A DNA stretch of 64,000 nt from Pseudomonas koreensis (GTDB lineage Bacteria; Pseudomonadota; Gammaproteobacteria; Pseudomonadales; Pseudomonadaceae). The notes below the pieces were generated by a model, which was not told the DNA's origin, made no database searches, and worked only from the letters and a program-made list of their open reading frames with translations. The first letter of the stretch is position 1; the number at the start of each line of letters is the position of its first letter. The stretch lies in NCBI RefSeq assembly GCF_012986595.1, contig NZ_JAAQYM010000006.1, forward strand, positions 62,001 to 126,000. Direction: 5' to 3'. The position numbers and the translations under genes are program-made. This document shows positions 17,763 through 25,960 of the stretch, one piece after another.

Positions 17763-17850
17763 TGGCGGAGGCGATGGGATTCGAACTCATGGACCTGTTA
17801 CAGTCGACGGTTTTCAAGACCGTTGCCTTAAACCACTCGGCCACACCTCC
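17763..17850 (-). tRNA. tRNA-Ser (anticodon TGA)
   Basis: An 88-nt gene on the minus strand. The acceptor stem GGAGGTG pairs with CGCCTCC, followed by discriminator G and an encoded CCA. The D arm contains GCCGAGTGG, the anticodon loop reads CTTGAAA with TGA at 17814-17816, the long variable arm typical of serine tRNA is present, and the T arm reads GAGTTCGAATCC. It reads UCA and other UCN codons. Confidence 0.97.
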
Positions 17851-17867
17851 GTTGCGTTGCGGGCGCC

Positions 17868-17895
17868 ATAATACCTGAATGAAACACACTGTCAA
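17868..17895 (-). promoter_or_regulatory. Sigma-70 promoter of tRNA-Ser
   Basis: On the minus strand a consensus -35 TTGACA (17890-17895) is followed after 16 bp by -10 TATTAT (17868-17873), 18 bp before the tRNA 5' end. Right after the -10 comes GGCGCCCG, a GC-rich discriminator as seen at stringently controlled stable RNA promoters. Confidence 0.85.
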
Positions 17896-17972
17896 ACTCT
17901 GTGCATGGCTTGTTACAGAGCGTCTGTTATGATCTTTGCGACTGAACGTTTCAAACCAACAGGAGTGTCGCC

Positions 17973-18644
17973 ATGCGCGAACAGGATTACGCAGTTCACA
18001 ACAGCGTGCAGGCTGAGCAGCTAGAGGTTAGCCGCGTCCTGCGCAACACATACGGCTTGCTCGCACTCACCCTCGCATTCAGCGGTGTGATGGCGTTCGT
18101 GGCCCAGCAGATGCGTGTCGGCTACCCGAACATTTTCGTGGTGCTGATCGGTTTCTACGGGCTGTTCTTCCTCACCAACAAACTCCGTGATTCGGCGTGG
18201 GGCCTGGTGTCCGCGTTTGCGCTGACCGGTTTCATGGGTTTCCTGCTTGGCCCGATCCTCAACCGTTACCTAGGCATGCAGGGCGGCGCTGAAGTGGTCA
18301 GCTCGGCATTCGCGATGACCGCGCTGGTGTTCGGTGGTCTGTCGGCCTACGTGCTGATCACCCGCAAGGACATGAGCTTCCTCGGTGGTTTCATCACCGC
18401 TGGTTTCTTTGTGTTGCTGGGTGCGACGCTGGCGAGCATGTTCTTCCAGATCAGCGGCCTGCAACTGGCGATCAGTGCAGGTTTCGTACTGTTCTCGTCG
18501 GTGTGCATCCTGTTCCAGACCAGCGCGATCATCCACGGTGGCGAGCGCAACTACATCATGGCGACCATCAGCCTGTATGTATCCATCTATAACCTGTTCA
18601 TCAGCCTGTTGCAGATCTTCGGCATCATGAGCCGCGACGACTGA
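17973..18644 (+). CDS. yccA: Bax inhibitor-1/YccA family inner membrane protein
   Basis: The 223-residue protein begins MREQDYAVHNSVQAEQLEVS, then RVLRNTYGLLALTLAFSG, the family start, and has seven hydrophobic segments. The C-terminal half has FQTSAIIHGGERNYIMATIS and LYVSIYNLFISLLQIFG, typical of YccA. YccA modulates the FtsH protease at the inner membrane in E. coli. AGGAG lies before the ATG and a good terminator follows, so it is a single-gene unit. Confidence 0.95.
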   Translation: MREQDYAVHNSVQAEQLEVSRVLRNTYGLLALTLAFSGVMAFVAQQMRVGYPNIFVVLIGFYGLFFLTNKLRDSAWGLVSAFALTGFMGFLLGPILNRYLGMQGGAEVVSSAFAMTALVFGGLSAYVLITRKDMSFLGGFITAGFFVLLGATLASMFFQISGLQLAISAGFVLFSSVCILFQTSAIIHGGERNYIMATISLYVSIYNLFISLLQIFGIMSRDD

Positions 18645-18663
18645 TAGCTGTTGTGAAATAACG

Positions 18664-18690
18664 AAAAACCCGCCTCGGCGGGTTTTTTGT
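18664..18690 (+). terminator. Rho-independent terminator after yccA
   Basis: AAAACCCGCC and GGCGGGTTTT form a tight stem with a TC loop, followed by a run of T. The symmetric A and T flanks allow it to act in both directions and so also to end transcription from the convergent lipoprotein gene. Confidence 0.95.
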
Positions 18691-18714
18691 TGTCTGCGAA
18701 AATTACAAGCGCGA

Positions 18715-19041
18715 TCAGTTGATCACAATGCTGCCGTCCGCCTGCTGCTTGTAGATGGTGTAGGGCAACAACAGGGTGTCGAGTACGCCGGATGCGGCGG
18801 CATCAATCAGCACGCCGGGGTTGGCGTTCTTGTAATCGAACGCATCAACGCCATCCTTCAGTTCGGCATGCATCAGGCAGAAGTCGTAGGTCACGCCACT
18901 GTAGATCCGCGGTACCGCACCGCAGTAGGTTTTCTCGTTCCTGAGACGCTCAGCGGTCTTCTGGTCACTGCTCACAACGGTCTGCACCGTGCCGCACCCG
19001 CTGAGCACCAATGCCATCAGCATCACTGCCTGAATTTTCAT
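18715..19041 (-). CDS. YceK/YidQ family lipoprotein
   Basis: This 108-residue protein has a lipoprotein signal with lipobox LSGC at Cys16. The mature part shows the YceK/YidQ pattern: CGAVPRIYSGVTYDFC, then a region ending SGVLDTLLLPYTIYKQQADG. Members are small envelope lipoproteins of unknown role. ATG 19041 is preferred to the GTG one codon upstream. AAGGA lies upstream. Convergent with yccA across a shared terminator. Confidence 0.9.
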   Translation of the reverse strand: MKIQAVMLMALVLSGCGTVQTVVSSDQKTAERLRNEKTYCGAVPRIYSGVTYDFCLMHAELKDGVDAFDYKNANPGVLIDAAASGVLDTLLLPYTIYKQQADGSIVIN

Positions 19042-19099
19042 CACCGCTAATCCTTAGTCGGAAAAACCTCAATCTACGCCGAACTCGCGCAAAACGCAC

Positions 19100-19537
19100 T
19101 CACGCCATCGGCGGCAATCGACGTTTGACCGGGGTTTTCTTGACGATCGCGGTGTTGGTTTCAGCCAGGGTATTGAGCCGGTCGAGCAGGGTGTCGAGTT
19201 GCTCCATCGAGCGCACGTGCAGGCGCGCGATAAAACAGTCTTCGCCGGTGACCTTGTCGCACTCGGTGAACTCCGGTATCGACAGGATCTGCCGTTCCAC
19301 TTCCTGCAATTGCCCCGGCAGCGGTCGCACCCGGACGATCGCCTGCAGTTGATAGCCGAAGCATTTGGGATCGATTTCGACGGTATAGCCCTTGAGCACG
19401 CCACGCTCTTCCAATCGGCGTAACCGCTCGGCCACGCTGGGCGACGACAGGCCGCTGATCTGCGCCAACGCCTTGAGCGAGCGGCGCGAGTCTTCCATCA
19501 GGGCACTGATGAGGATCTGGTCGATATCGTCGGTCAT
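19100..19537 (-). CDS. Lrp/AsnC family transcriptional regulator
   Basis: This 145-residue protein has an N-terminal helix-turn-helix (DIDQILISALMEDSRRSLKA, then SLSSPSVAERLRRLEERGVL-like segments, residues 3-50) and a C-terminal RAM ligand domain with the motif VTGEDCFIARLHV. ATG 19537 (MTDDIDQIL) is chosen because GGAG lies upstream and the longer frame adds residues outside the family. It is divergent from the EamA transporter 149 bp away and probably controls it in response to an amino acid. Confidence 0.93.
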   Translation of the reverse strand: MTDDIDQILISALMEDSRRSLKALAQISGLSSPSVAERLRRLEERGVLKGYTVEIDPKCFGYQLQAIVRVRPLPGQLQEVERQILSIPEFTECDKVTGEDCFIARLHVRSMEQLDTLLDRLNTLAETNTAIVKKTPVKRRLPPMA

Positions 19538-19685
19538 GGAGGCAACTCCGGGATTAGGCATTTGAAGGAAACCACCCGCGATAAAGAAGGCAGAAATCCA
19601 GTTTAGCCTGCTTTTTACGCTGGAGGCGTGCGCGGTCGGCTTGGCATACTTTTGCCACGCTTTCGTCAAACGCTAAGGAAGATCG

Positions 19686-20585
19686 ATGATGGACAAAACA
19701 ATCCGCCGCGGCTCATTCGAAATGACCGCTGCCATGCTGATTTCCGGAACCATCGGCTGGTTCGTGCTGGTGTCCGGGCAACCGGTGCTGGATGTGGTGT
19801 TCTGGCGCTGCGTGTTCGGCGCCGGCACGTTGCTGCTGATCTGTGCCGCGTTCGGCTTCCTGCGCCCGGGCATTCTGACCCGCACTACGTTCCTGTTGGC
19901 GGTGCTCAGCGGCGTCGCGATTGTCGGCAACTGGGTGTTGTTGTTCGCCTCGTATTCCCGGGCGTCGATTGCTATTGGCACCGCGGTCTATAACGTGCAG
20001 CCGTTCATGCTGGTCGGTCTGGCGGCGTTGTTTCTCGGCGAGAAGATCACCCTGCAGAAGCTGTTCTGGCTGGCGATTTCCTTTCTCGGCATGTTGGCGA
20101 TCGTCAGCGCCCATGGCGGGCAGGGCGAGAGCGGTGGCGACTATCTGCTGGGGATTGCGCTGGCGTTGGGTGCGGCGTTGCTCTACGCGATAGCGGCGCT
20201 GATCATCAAGCGCCTGACCGGCACGCCGCCGCATCTGATCGCGCTGATTCAGGTCTGCACCGGGGTGTTGTTGCTCGCACCGTTCGCGCACTTCAACGGC
20301 CTGCCGCAAACCACCGGCGCGTGGGCCAGTCTGGTGACGCTGGGCATGGTTCACACCGGCCTGATGTATGTGCTGCTGTACGGCGCGATTCAGAAGCTGC
20401 CGACGGCCCTGACCGGCGCGCTGTCCTTCATCTACCCGATTGCGGCGATCTTCGTCGACTGGTTCGCCTTCGGCCATCGCCTGGAACCGCTGCAATGGCT
20501 TGGCGTGGCGGCGATCCTGCTGGCCGCTGCCGGGATGCAGCAAGGCTGGGGCTTGAAAACCCGGCGTCAACTCAAATCGGTTTGA
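19686..20585 (+). CDS. EamA family drug/metabolite transporter (DMT)
   Basis: The 299-residue protein has ten hydrophobic segments in two EamA repeats (about 8-140 and 152-288). The first repeat has the typical DVVFWRCVFGAGTLLLIC, and the second GALSFIYPIAAIFVDWFAFG with the conserved Pro. It is an inner membrane exporter, probably of amino acids or metabolites. AAGGA precedes two adjacent ATG codons (19686, 19689). Divergent to the Lrp-type regulator, a common pairing for amino acid exporters. Its 3' end overlaps the convergent acyltransferase by 14 bp. Confidence 0.9.
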   Translation: MMDKTIRRGSFEMTAAMLISGTIGWFVLVSGQPVLDVVFWRCVFGAGTLLLICAAFGFLRPGILTRTTFLLAVLSGVAIVGNWVLLFASYSRASIAIGTAVYNVQPFMLVGLAALFLGEKITLQKLFWLAISFLGMLAIVSAHGGQGESGGDYLLGIALALGAALLYAIAALIIKRLTGTPPHLIALIQVCTGVLLLAPFAHFNGLPQTTGAWASLVTLGMVHTGLMYVLLYGAIQKLPTALTGALSFIYPIAAIFVDWFAFGHRLEPLQWLGVAAILLAAAGMQQGWGLKTRRQLKSV

Positions 20586-22461
20586 TCAGATCGCGGAACA
20601 GTCCTTTCAACTGCTGGTTGCCGGCATCCACCAGATGGTTGTCATCAAAGTACAGCGGCACGCCGTTCCTTGAACCCATGCAATGGCCGTTGGGGCACAG
20701 GTACGGCGTCGGATCGATCACCGTTGCGTTGCAGCGGCTGGCCGCGGCTTCAATAGTTGCGATGGCGACGCGGTTGCGCTTCTCGTACGCCTGCAACGGC
20801 AAGGAAATGTCCGTGGTTTGTCGAAACAGTCGCTGATTCAGGTTCAAGCCCTTGTAGACGCTGAACGGCATTTCCGGGATCGGCTTGACGATATAGACCG
20901 GATGGTTTTCAGCGATCGAGCAAACGGTGCTGACGTATTCTTCGGTGTAAGCCTCGGCAAACGAGGCCTGCCGCTCGGGAAAGGAAATCCGGTAGCTGTT
21001 TTCCCGGCCCGAATCCGCGTACAAAGCCGCGCGGCTGAACAGCACCACCGGGATGCCGGCATACGCGGTTTTCAGCTGTTGCAGCTTTTCCTGATTGAAG
21101 CCCCGGCACTGGCTTTCGACGGTCTTGTCGTGCATTGCAAAGTGCGCCAGGGTCGGGCAACCGCCCCGCGACCATGACAACGCCGCCTGAGGGTTTTCCA
21201 TCTGCACCGCTGCTGCGGTCGATTGCGCATGGCTGTCGCCGTAGAGAATCACCGAAACTTGTCCCGTGCCCAGTTTGCAATCTGCGGCCGCGAAGGCGTT
21301 GGGGTAGCACTCCTGGGGGTACAGTTTGCTGGTGTATTCCGGTTGGCCGAATTCGACCAGTGCCGGGCGCCAATCGGGGTGTTGCTTGACCAGCGAAGAC
21401 ATCGTGGCCGACACGGCAACCACCCCCACGGTCAGCGTAGCGAACTTGATCACTGTGCGTGTCGCGGTGGTACCGTACTTCACCTTCGATTCGACCCGGT
21501 AGAAAGAGAGGGCGCCGAGGGCGAACGACGCGATGAACGCGCCGACCACGTGTGGCCAACTGCTCAACAGCCCGCACAGGTACAGCAACACCACCAGCGG
21601 CCAATGCCACAGGTACACCGAGTAGGAAATACTCCCGATAAATTGCAGCGCGGAATGGCTGCTGAACAGCGACCGGGTGTTGCCGTGAATCACCAGCATC
21701 GTCCCCAGCACCGGCACCAGAGCCAGATAACCCGGCCATAGATCCTGTTCGGAAAAGCACAGCACACTGACTGCAATCGCCAGCAACCCAAGTCCTTCGC
21801 AGATCGCGCCGCCGCGCTGGCCGAGCCGCAGGGGAAACAGAAACACCAGCCCGCCCGCGATCATTTCCCACGCGCGGGTAGGCAGCATGTAGAACGCGAA
21901 CGTCGGGTTGAGGCGGGTCACGACGATGGATGCTGCGAGTGACATCAACGCCAGGGCAACCAGTGCCAAGCGGGTTCTGTCGGCGCCGAAGAACCTGTGC
22001 AAGCCCATGATCAACACGGGGTAGAGCATGTAGAACTGCCACTCGACCGACAGCGACCAGGTGTGCAGCAACCAGTTTTCATGCAGGGGGGCGGCAAAAT
22101 AGTTGCCACTCTGGGCGAAGCTGAAGTTCGAGCTGAACAGCAGGCTGCTCTTGATTGTGCGGATCGTTTCGCGCAGGTCGTCCAGTGGCAGGTACAGGTA
22201 GCCGAAAATCAACAGCGCAACGCACAAGGTCAGCAGGGCGGGAATGATGCGGCGCGCGCGTGAGGCGTAAAAGCCGAGGAGGGAAAAGTTCTGTTGTTGC
22301 ACGCCTTTGAAGATGATGCCGGTCATCAGGAAACCGGAAATGACGAAGAACACGTCTACGCCGACGAATCCGCCTGCGAACCCAGGCACCTTGAAATGAA
22401 ACAGCACGACCGAGAGCACGGCCAGTGCCCGCAGGGCGTTGATACTCTTCCTGAATTGCAT
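20572..22461 (-). CDS. Acyltransferase with SGNH domain (OafA/YrhL family)
   Basis: The 629-residue protein has an N-terminal Acyl_transf_3 domain with about ten membrane segments (INALRALAVLSVVLFHFK with the conserved His near 22, then GGFVGVDVFFVISGF) and a periplasmic C-terminal SGNH hydrolase-like domain (about 375-625). In it, GDSHAQS carries the catalytic Ser and FDDNHLVDAG the Asp and His. Such proteins O-acetylate cell-surface polysaccharides such as O antigen. It stands alone with no glycan cluster beside it, so the target is unknown. No strong ribosome site is seen. Confidence 0.92.
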   Translation of the reverse strand: MQFRKSINALRALAVLSVVLFHFKVPGFAGGFVGVDVFFVISGFLMTGIIFKGVQQQNFSLLGFYASRARRIIPALLTLCVALLIFGYLYLPLDDLRETIRTIKSSLLFSSNFSFAQSGNYFAAPLHENWLLHTWSLSVEWQFYMLYPVLIMGLHRFFGADRTRLALVALALMSLAASIVVTRLNPTFAFYMLPTRAWEMIAGGLVFLFPLRLGQRGGAICEGLGLLAIAVSVLCFSEQDLWPGYLALVPVLGTMLVIHGNTRSLFSSHSALQFIGSISYSVYLWHWPLVVLLYLCGLLSSWPHVVGAFIASFALGALSFYRVESKVKYGTTATRTVIKFATLTVGVVAVSATMSSLVKQHPDWRPALVEFGQPEYTSKLYPQECYPNAFAAADCKLGTGQVSVILYGDSHAQSTAAAVQMENPQAALSWSRGGCPTLAHFAMHDKTVESQCRGFNQEKLQQLKTAYAGIPVVLFSRAALYADSGRENSYRISFPERQASFAEAYTEEYVSTVCSIAENHPVYIVKPIPEMPFSVYKGLNLNQRLFRQTTDISLPLQAYEKRNRVAIATIEAAASRCNATVIDPTPYLCPNGHCMGSRNGVPLYFDDNHLVDAGNQQLKGLFRDLIKPI

Positions 22462-22540
22462 TTATGCGTCCATGTCACATCGGTTGTGCGGCGCATTGTA
22501 GTGATGATGTCGTTTTTGTTACATGGGTTTTTTCGAGAAC

Positions 22541-23614
22541 TCAGATGTTCCAGCGCGGCGCGGTCACTGCCAGACGCTGGCGCAGTTCGCCGGTGTTGGC
22601 GGCCAGTTGCCGGGTCAACAGACGATAACCGTCGAGGGTGTTGTAGACCGGTGTGTCGAGGCTGGCGTCGGGCAGTTCGAGCGGGCGCTCGAGACGTTGT
22701 GCCGCACCAGTCTTCAAGGCCCGGGCCATGCCGATCAGTTGCACGCGGATCACCCGGTGCTCGGCCCGTAGCGCCGATTGCAGGTGGGCCATGGCGTCGG
22801 GATCGTTTGCATCCGGTCGGGTGTTACCGAGGATTTCCAGGGTGCTGACGCACATCCGCAGGTTGCGCTGGATCGCATCCAGTTCGGTCATGGAAATCTT
22901 CACTTCCTTGGACACCGATGGCATCAGCGAGCGCAGTTGCACCATCACCGTGGTCACCCGGGCCATCAGCTTCAGGTGTTCATCGGCGCTGACCGGTTGG
23001 CCGCTGATGATCCGCCCATACAACGTGGCGCAGTCGCGCAAGGCATCGGCCAGGTTGTAGCGCCACGAATACACCGCGTACAGCGGCAGGGCGAAGGAAA
23101 ACGCCAGGGCCAGGGCGATGCCGATCAGGATGTCGACCCCACGCCACAAGCCGTCGGTGATCGGGTTGTCGCCATGCCCGGCGACAATGAACACGGTGAT
23201 CGCCGAGAGCAGGGCGGTGTAACCACCCTTGCCGATCGCGTGATAGGAGAAAAATCCGCAGACCACCGCCATGGCGAAGTACGTCAGCCACGGCAGGCCC
23301 AGCCACGCCTGTTGCGCCACCAGCAGCAGACCGACGCCGGCACCGATCAGGGTGCCGGTGGCGCGTTCGGCGGCTTTCTTGCCGATGTTGCCGTGGTGTT
23401 GCAGGCCGCCGATCACCACCAGCATCGTCACCGAGGCCCACTCACCGTGGGGCAGGTTGATGCCGGTGGTCAGCAGGATGGTCGCCAGCAAACCCAGCGC
23501 CACCCGCACCGCGTGAATCAGCCGGGCGTGCCGGTAGCGGCGATAGGGGTCCAGTAACGGACGCAGGATTCGCCGCAGCAGCTGTGGCAGTCGGTGGGTG
23601 CTGAATGTACTCAG
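22541..23614 (-). CDS. FUSC family protein (aromatic acid exporter-like), apparent CTG start
   Basis: The protein of 357 residues has six membrane segments in the first half (including VALGLLATILLTTGINLPHG and VVCGFFSYHAIG) and a cytoplasmic helical second half, like one-repeat FUSC/YccS-type transporters. An ATG or GTG start gives only GTG 23509, which would cut into the membrane domain and has no ribosome site. Reading upstream in frame gives STFSTHRLPQLLRRILRP, and a CTG codon at 23614 lies 8 nt after GAGG. I therefore take CTG 23614 as the start. It lies 13 bp after the dehydrogenase stop, in one operon with it. Confidence 0.85.
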   Translation of the reverse strand: MSTFSTHRLPQLLRRILRPLLDPYRRYRHARLIHAVRVALGLLATILLTTGINLPHGEWASVTMLVVIGGLQHHGNIGKKAAERATGTLIGAGVGLLLVAQQAWLGLPWLTYFAMAVVCGFFSYHAIGKGGYTALLSAITVFIVAGHGDNPITDGLWRGVDILIGIALALAFSFALPLYAVYSWRYNLADALRDCATLYGRIISGQPVSADEHLKLMARVTTVMVQLRSLMPSVSKEVKISMTELDAIQRNLRMCVSTLEILGNTRPDANDPDAMAHLQSALRAEHRVIRVQLIGMARALKTGAAQRLERPLELPDASLDTPVYNTLDGYRLLTRQLAANTGELRQRLAVTAPRWNI

Positions 23615-23627
23615 TGCAAGGTCCTCG

Positions 23628-25253
23628 TCAGAAGATGTAGTCGGTGGTCAGGAAGCTCGAATCGCGGCCGCGAATAATTTCGCTGATCAGATCCTTGTTG
23701 CTGTCCTGGAACTTGGTCGCCACCAGCGTGCGGATCGAAAATACCCGCAACGCATCGTGTACCGACAGCGTACCCTCGGCGGAGTTCTTGCGCCCGTTGA
23801 ACGGATAGGTGTCCGGCCCGCGCTGGCACTGGGCATTGAGGTTGATCCGTCCGACCTGGTTGGCAAAGGTATCGACCAGTCGGCCAATCGCCACCGGATT
23901 GGTGCCGAACAGGCTCAGTTGCTGACCGAAATCCGATTCCAGCACGTAGTCGATCACGGTATCGAGATGACGGTACGGCACGATCGGCACCACCGGGCCA
24001 AACTGTTCCTCGTTGTACACGCGCATCTGCGGCGTCACCGGGTACAGCACGGCCGGGTAGAAGAACGACTCGCGACTCTCGCCGCCGTTCGGGTTGACCA
24101 CTTGCGCACCCTTGCTCTGCGCGTCGGCCACCAGACCGTGCAGGTAATCGACCTTGCCCGACTCCGGCAACGGCGTCAGTGCCACGCCGCTGTCCCACGG
24201 CATGCCCGGCTTGAGGGTGGCCAGTTTGGCGTTGAATTTTTCGATGAAGGCGTCGACCACGTCCTCGTGCACAAACAGGATCTTCAGCGCGGTGCAGCGC
24301 TGGCCGTTGAACGACAGCGAACCGGTCACCGCTTCGCTGACGGCGTTATCCAGATCGACTTCCGGCAGGACGATGCCAGGGTTCTTCGCATCCAGGCCCA
24401 GCGCGGCGCGCAAGCGGTGTGGTTTCGGGTGCAGCTTCTTCAGGTCGCTGGCGGCCTTGTTGGTGCCGATGAAGGCGAAGATGTCGATCTTGCCGCTGGC
24501 CATCAGCGCGCTGACGGTCTCGCGGCCGCTGCCGTAGATCACGTTGATCACGCCGGTCGGGAAGCTGTCGCGGAACGCTTCGAGCAACGGGCGAATCAGT
24601 AGCACGCCGAGCTTGGCCGGTTTGAACACCACGGTGTTACCCATGATCAGCGCCGGAATCAGCGTGGTGAAGGTTTCGTTCAGCGGGTAGTTATAAGGCC
24701 CCATGCACAGCGCGACGCCGAGCGGCACGCGGCGGATCTGGCCGAGGGTGTCCTGTTCCAGTTCGAAACGGCTGGAGCGGCGGTCGAGTTCTTTCAGCGC
24801 GTTGATGGTGTCGACGATGTAGTCGCAGGTGCGATCGAACTCTTTTTCCGAGTCCTTGAGGTTCTTGCCGATCTCCCACATCAGCAGCTTCACCACCGCT
24901 TCGCGCTGCTGGCGCATGCGGCCGAGGAAGGCTTCGACGTGCTGGATACGCTCGGCCACGCGCATGGTTGGCCACAGGCCCTGACCGCGATCATAGGCAC
25001 GCACGGCGGCATCGAGCGCGGTAAGGGCGGTGTCGGCGTCGAGCAGCGGCGTGCTGCCGAGAATCACTTGTTCATCACCGTTTTCGCCGTGCAGGTACAC
25101 AGGGCTGCGCACGGTGGCAAGCGGGCCATCCCAGCGCCGCAGTTCGCCGTCGACGAGGTATTCGCGTTGTTCGACTTGACCGTCGAGACGGTATTTTTCC
25201 GGGATGTCGCTGACAGAAGGGAACAGGTTGCCAAGGATGTTTGCTGTGGTCAT
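23628..25253 (-). CDS. GapN-like NADP-dependent aldehyde dehydrogenase with altered general base
   Basis: The 541-residue protein is an aldehyde dehydrogenase most like non-phosphorylating glyceraldehyde-3-phosphate dehydrogenases. The nucleophile is Cys320 (SFNGQRCTALK) and the oxyanion Asn is Asn188 (MGPYNYPLNE). The place of the usual catalytic Glu (ELGGK in the family) reads GLDAK, so that residue is Gly286, exactly 34 before the Cys as in normal enzymes. It may be a subfamily feature, but it makes the assigned reaction less certain. ATG 25253 follows GGGGTAG; the longer frame from 25382 is not supported. Downstream, the FUSC gene is co-transcribed. Confidence 0.85.
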   Translation of the reverse strand: MTTANILGNLFPSVSDIPEKYRLDGQVEQREYLVDGELRRWDGPLATVRSPVYLHGENGDEQVILGSTPLLDADTALTALDAAVRAYDRGQGLWPTMRVAERIQHVEAFLGRMRQQREAVVKLLMWEIGKNLKDSEKEFDRTCDYIVDTINALKELDRRSSRFELEQDTLGQIRRVPLGVALCMGPYNYPLNETFTTLIPALIMGNTVVFKPAKLGVLLIRPLLEAFRDSFPTGVINVIYGSGRETVSALMASGKIDIFAFIGTNKAASDLKKLHPKPHRLRAALGLDAKNPGIVLPEVDLDNAVSEAVTGSLSFNGQRCTALKILFVHEDVVDAFIEKFNAKLATLKPGMPWDSGVALTPLPESGKVDYLHGLVADAQSKGAQVVNPNGGESRESFFYPAVLYPVTPQMRVYNEEQFGPVVPIVPYRHLDTVIDYVLESDFGQQLSLFGTNPVAIGRLVDTFANQVGRINLNAQCQRGPDTYPFNGRKNSAEGTLSVHDALRVFSIRTLVATKFQDSNKDLISEIIRGRDSSFLTTDYIF

Positions 25254-25596
25254 GTCGCTACCCCGTGTTGATGTCCGCATACAGATCAAAAAGTCTGTAC
25301 AGGTTATACGCCTGAATACGCTGAAATTTAAACCCGTGAATGTCACGCGAATGTCACGCCAAACCCCGGAACAGAGCGGCAATGCTCACACCCAACCCTG
25401 TAGGAGCTGCCGAAGGCTGCGATCTTTTGATTTTGTTTTTCAAGTGCAAGGTCAAAAGATCGCAGCCTTCGGCAGCTCCTACAGGGGGGATGTCCCCGGA
25501 TGGCCCCCTCGTTGTCCCGCAATGCCCTCAACCCGCTGCCGTGCCTGCCTTAAGGTGGGATCACAACAATAAGCGATGCCACCCTTGAGGATCGTT
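25254..25596. promoter_or_regulatory. Divergent spacer with a REP palindrome
   Basis: A 343-bp gap between the divergent gapN-like and cytochrome operons. It holds an AT-richer part near 25300-25340, where a promoter for the dehydrogenase is likely but not defined, and the REP-type palindrome at 25397-25486. GAGG before 25597 is the ribosome site of the cytochrome. Confidence 0.5.
25397..25486. repeat. REPIN-type palindrome, family A
   Basis: Two 35-nt arms, starting CCCTGTAGGAGCTGCCGAAG, form a perfect inverted repeat around a 21-bp centre. The same unit recurs at 39640-39716 and 41704-41797, which identifies it as a dispersed REP doublet of the fluorescens group. Confidence 0.9.
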
Positions 25597-25950
25597 ATGC
25601 GGGCCATCCGATTCACCTTACTGCTGGCGCTGTTCGTGACGCTGTTCGGCTGTGGCGAAAAAGCCCAACCGCCAGCGACCACGCGCAACGCCACACCTTC
25701 CGACCCCGCACTGGCGCAGATCTACACCAATAGCTGCCAGCTGTGCCATGCCAACCAGGCCGCCAACGCACCGCTCACCGGCGATCGCAAAGCCTGGGAG
25801 CCGCGCATTCAGCAGGGCGCCGACACGCTGCTCGACCACGCCATCAACGGCTACAACGGCATGCCGCCGATGGGCCAGTGCGTCGAATGCTCGGAAGAAC
25901 AATTCCTGCAACTGATCGGCTTCATGGCCGACCAGCCCCTCCTACAATAA
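25597..25950 (+). CDS. Lipoprotein c-type cytochrome (c5-like)
   Basis: The 117-residue precursor has a lipoprotein signal with lipobox TLFGC at Cys19, one heme site CQLCH at 47-51, and the Met ligand segment NGMPPMGQC. After it comes a CVEC pair, a feature of c5-type cytochromes. It would be lipid-anchored in the envelope. It is the first gene of an operon with an FAD lactone oxidase-like protein 10 bp downstream, so it probably takes electrons from that enzyme. ATG 25597 follows GAGG and begins the signal properly. Confidence 0.9.
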   Translation: MRAIRFTLLLALFVTLFGCGEKAQPPATTRNATPSDPALAQIYTNSCQLCHANQAANAPLTGDRKAWEPRIQQGADTLLDHAINGYNGMPPMGQCVECSEEQFLQLIGFMADQPLLQ

Positions 25951-25960
25951 GGGCGCGCGC

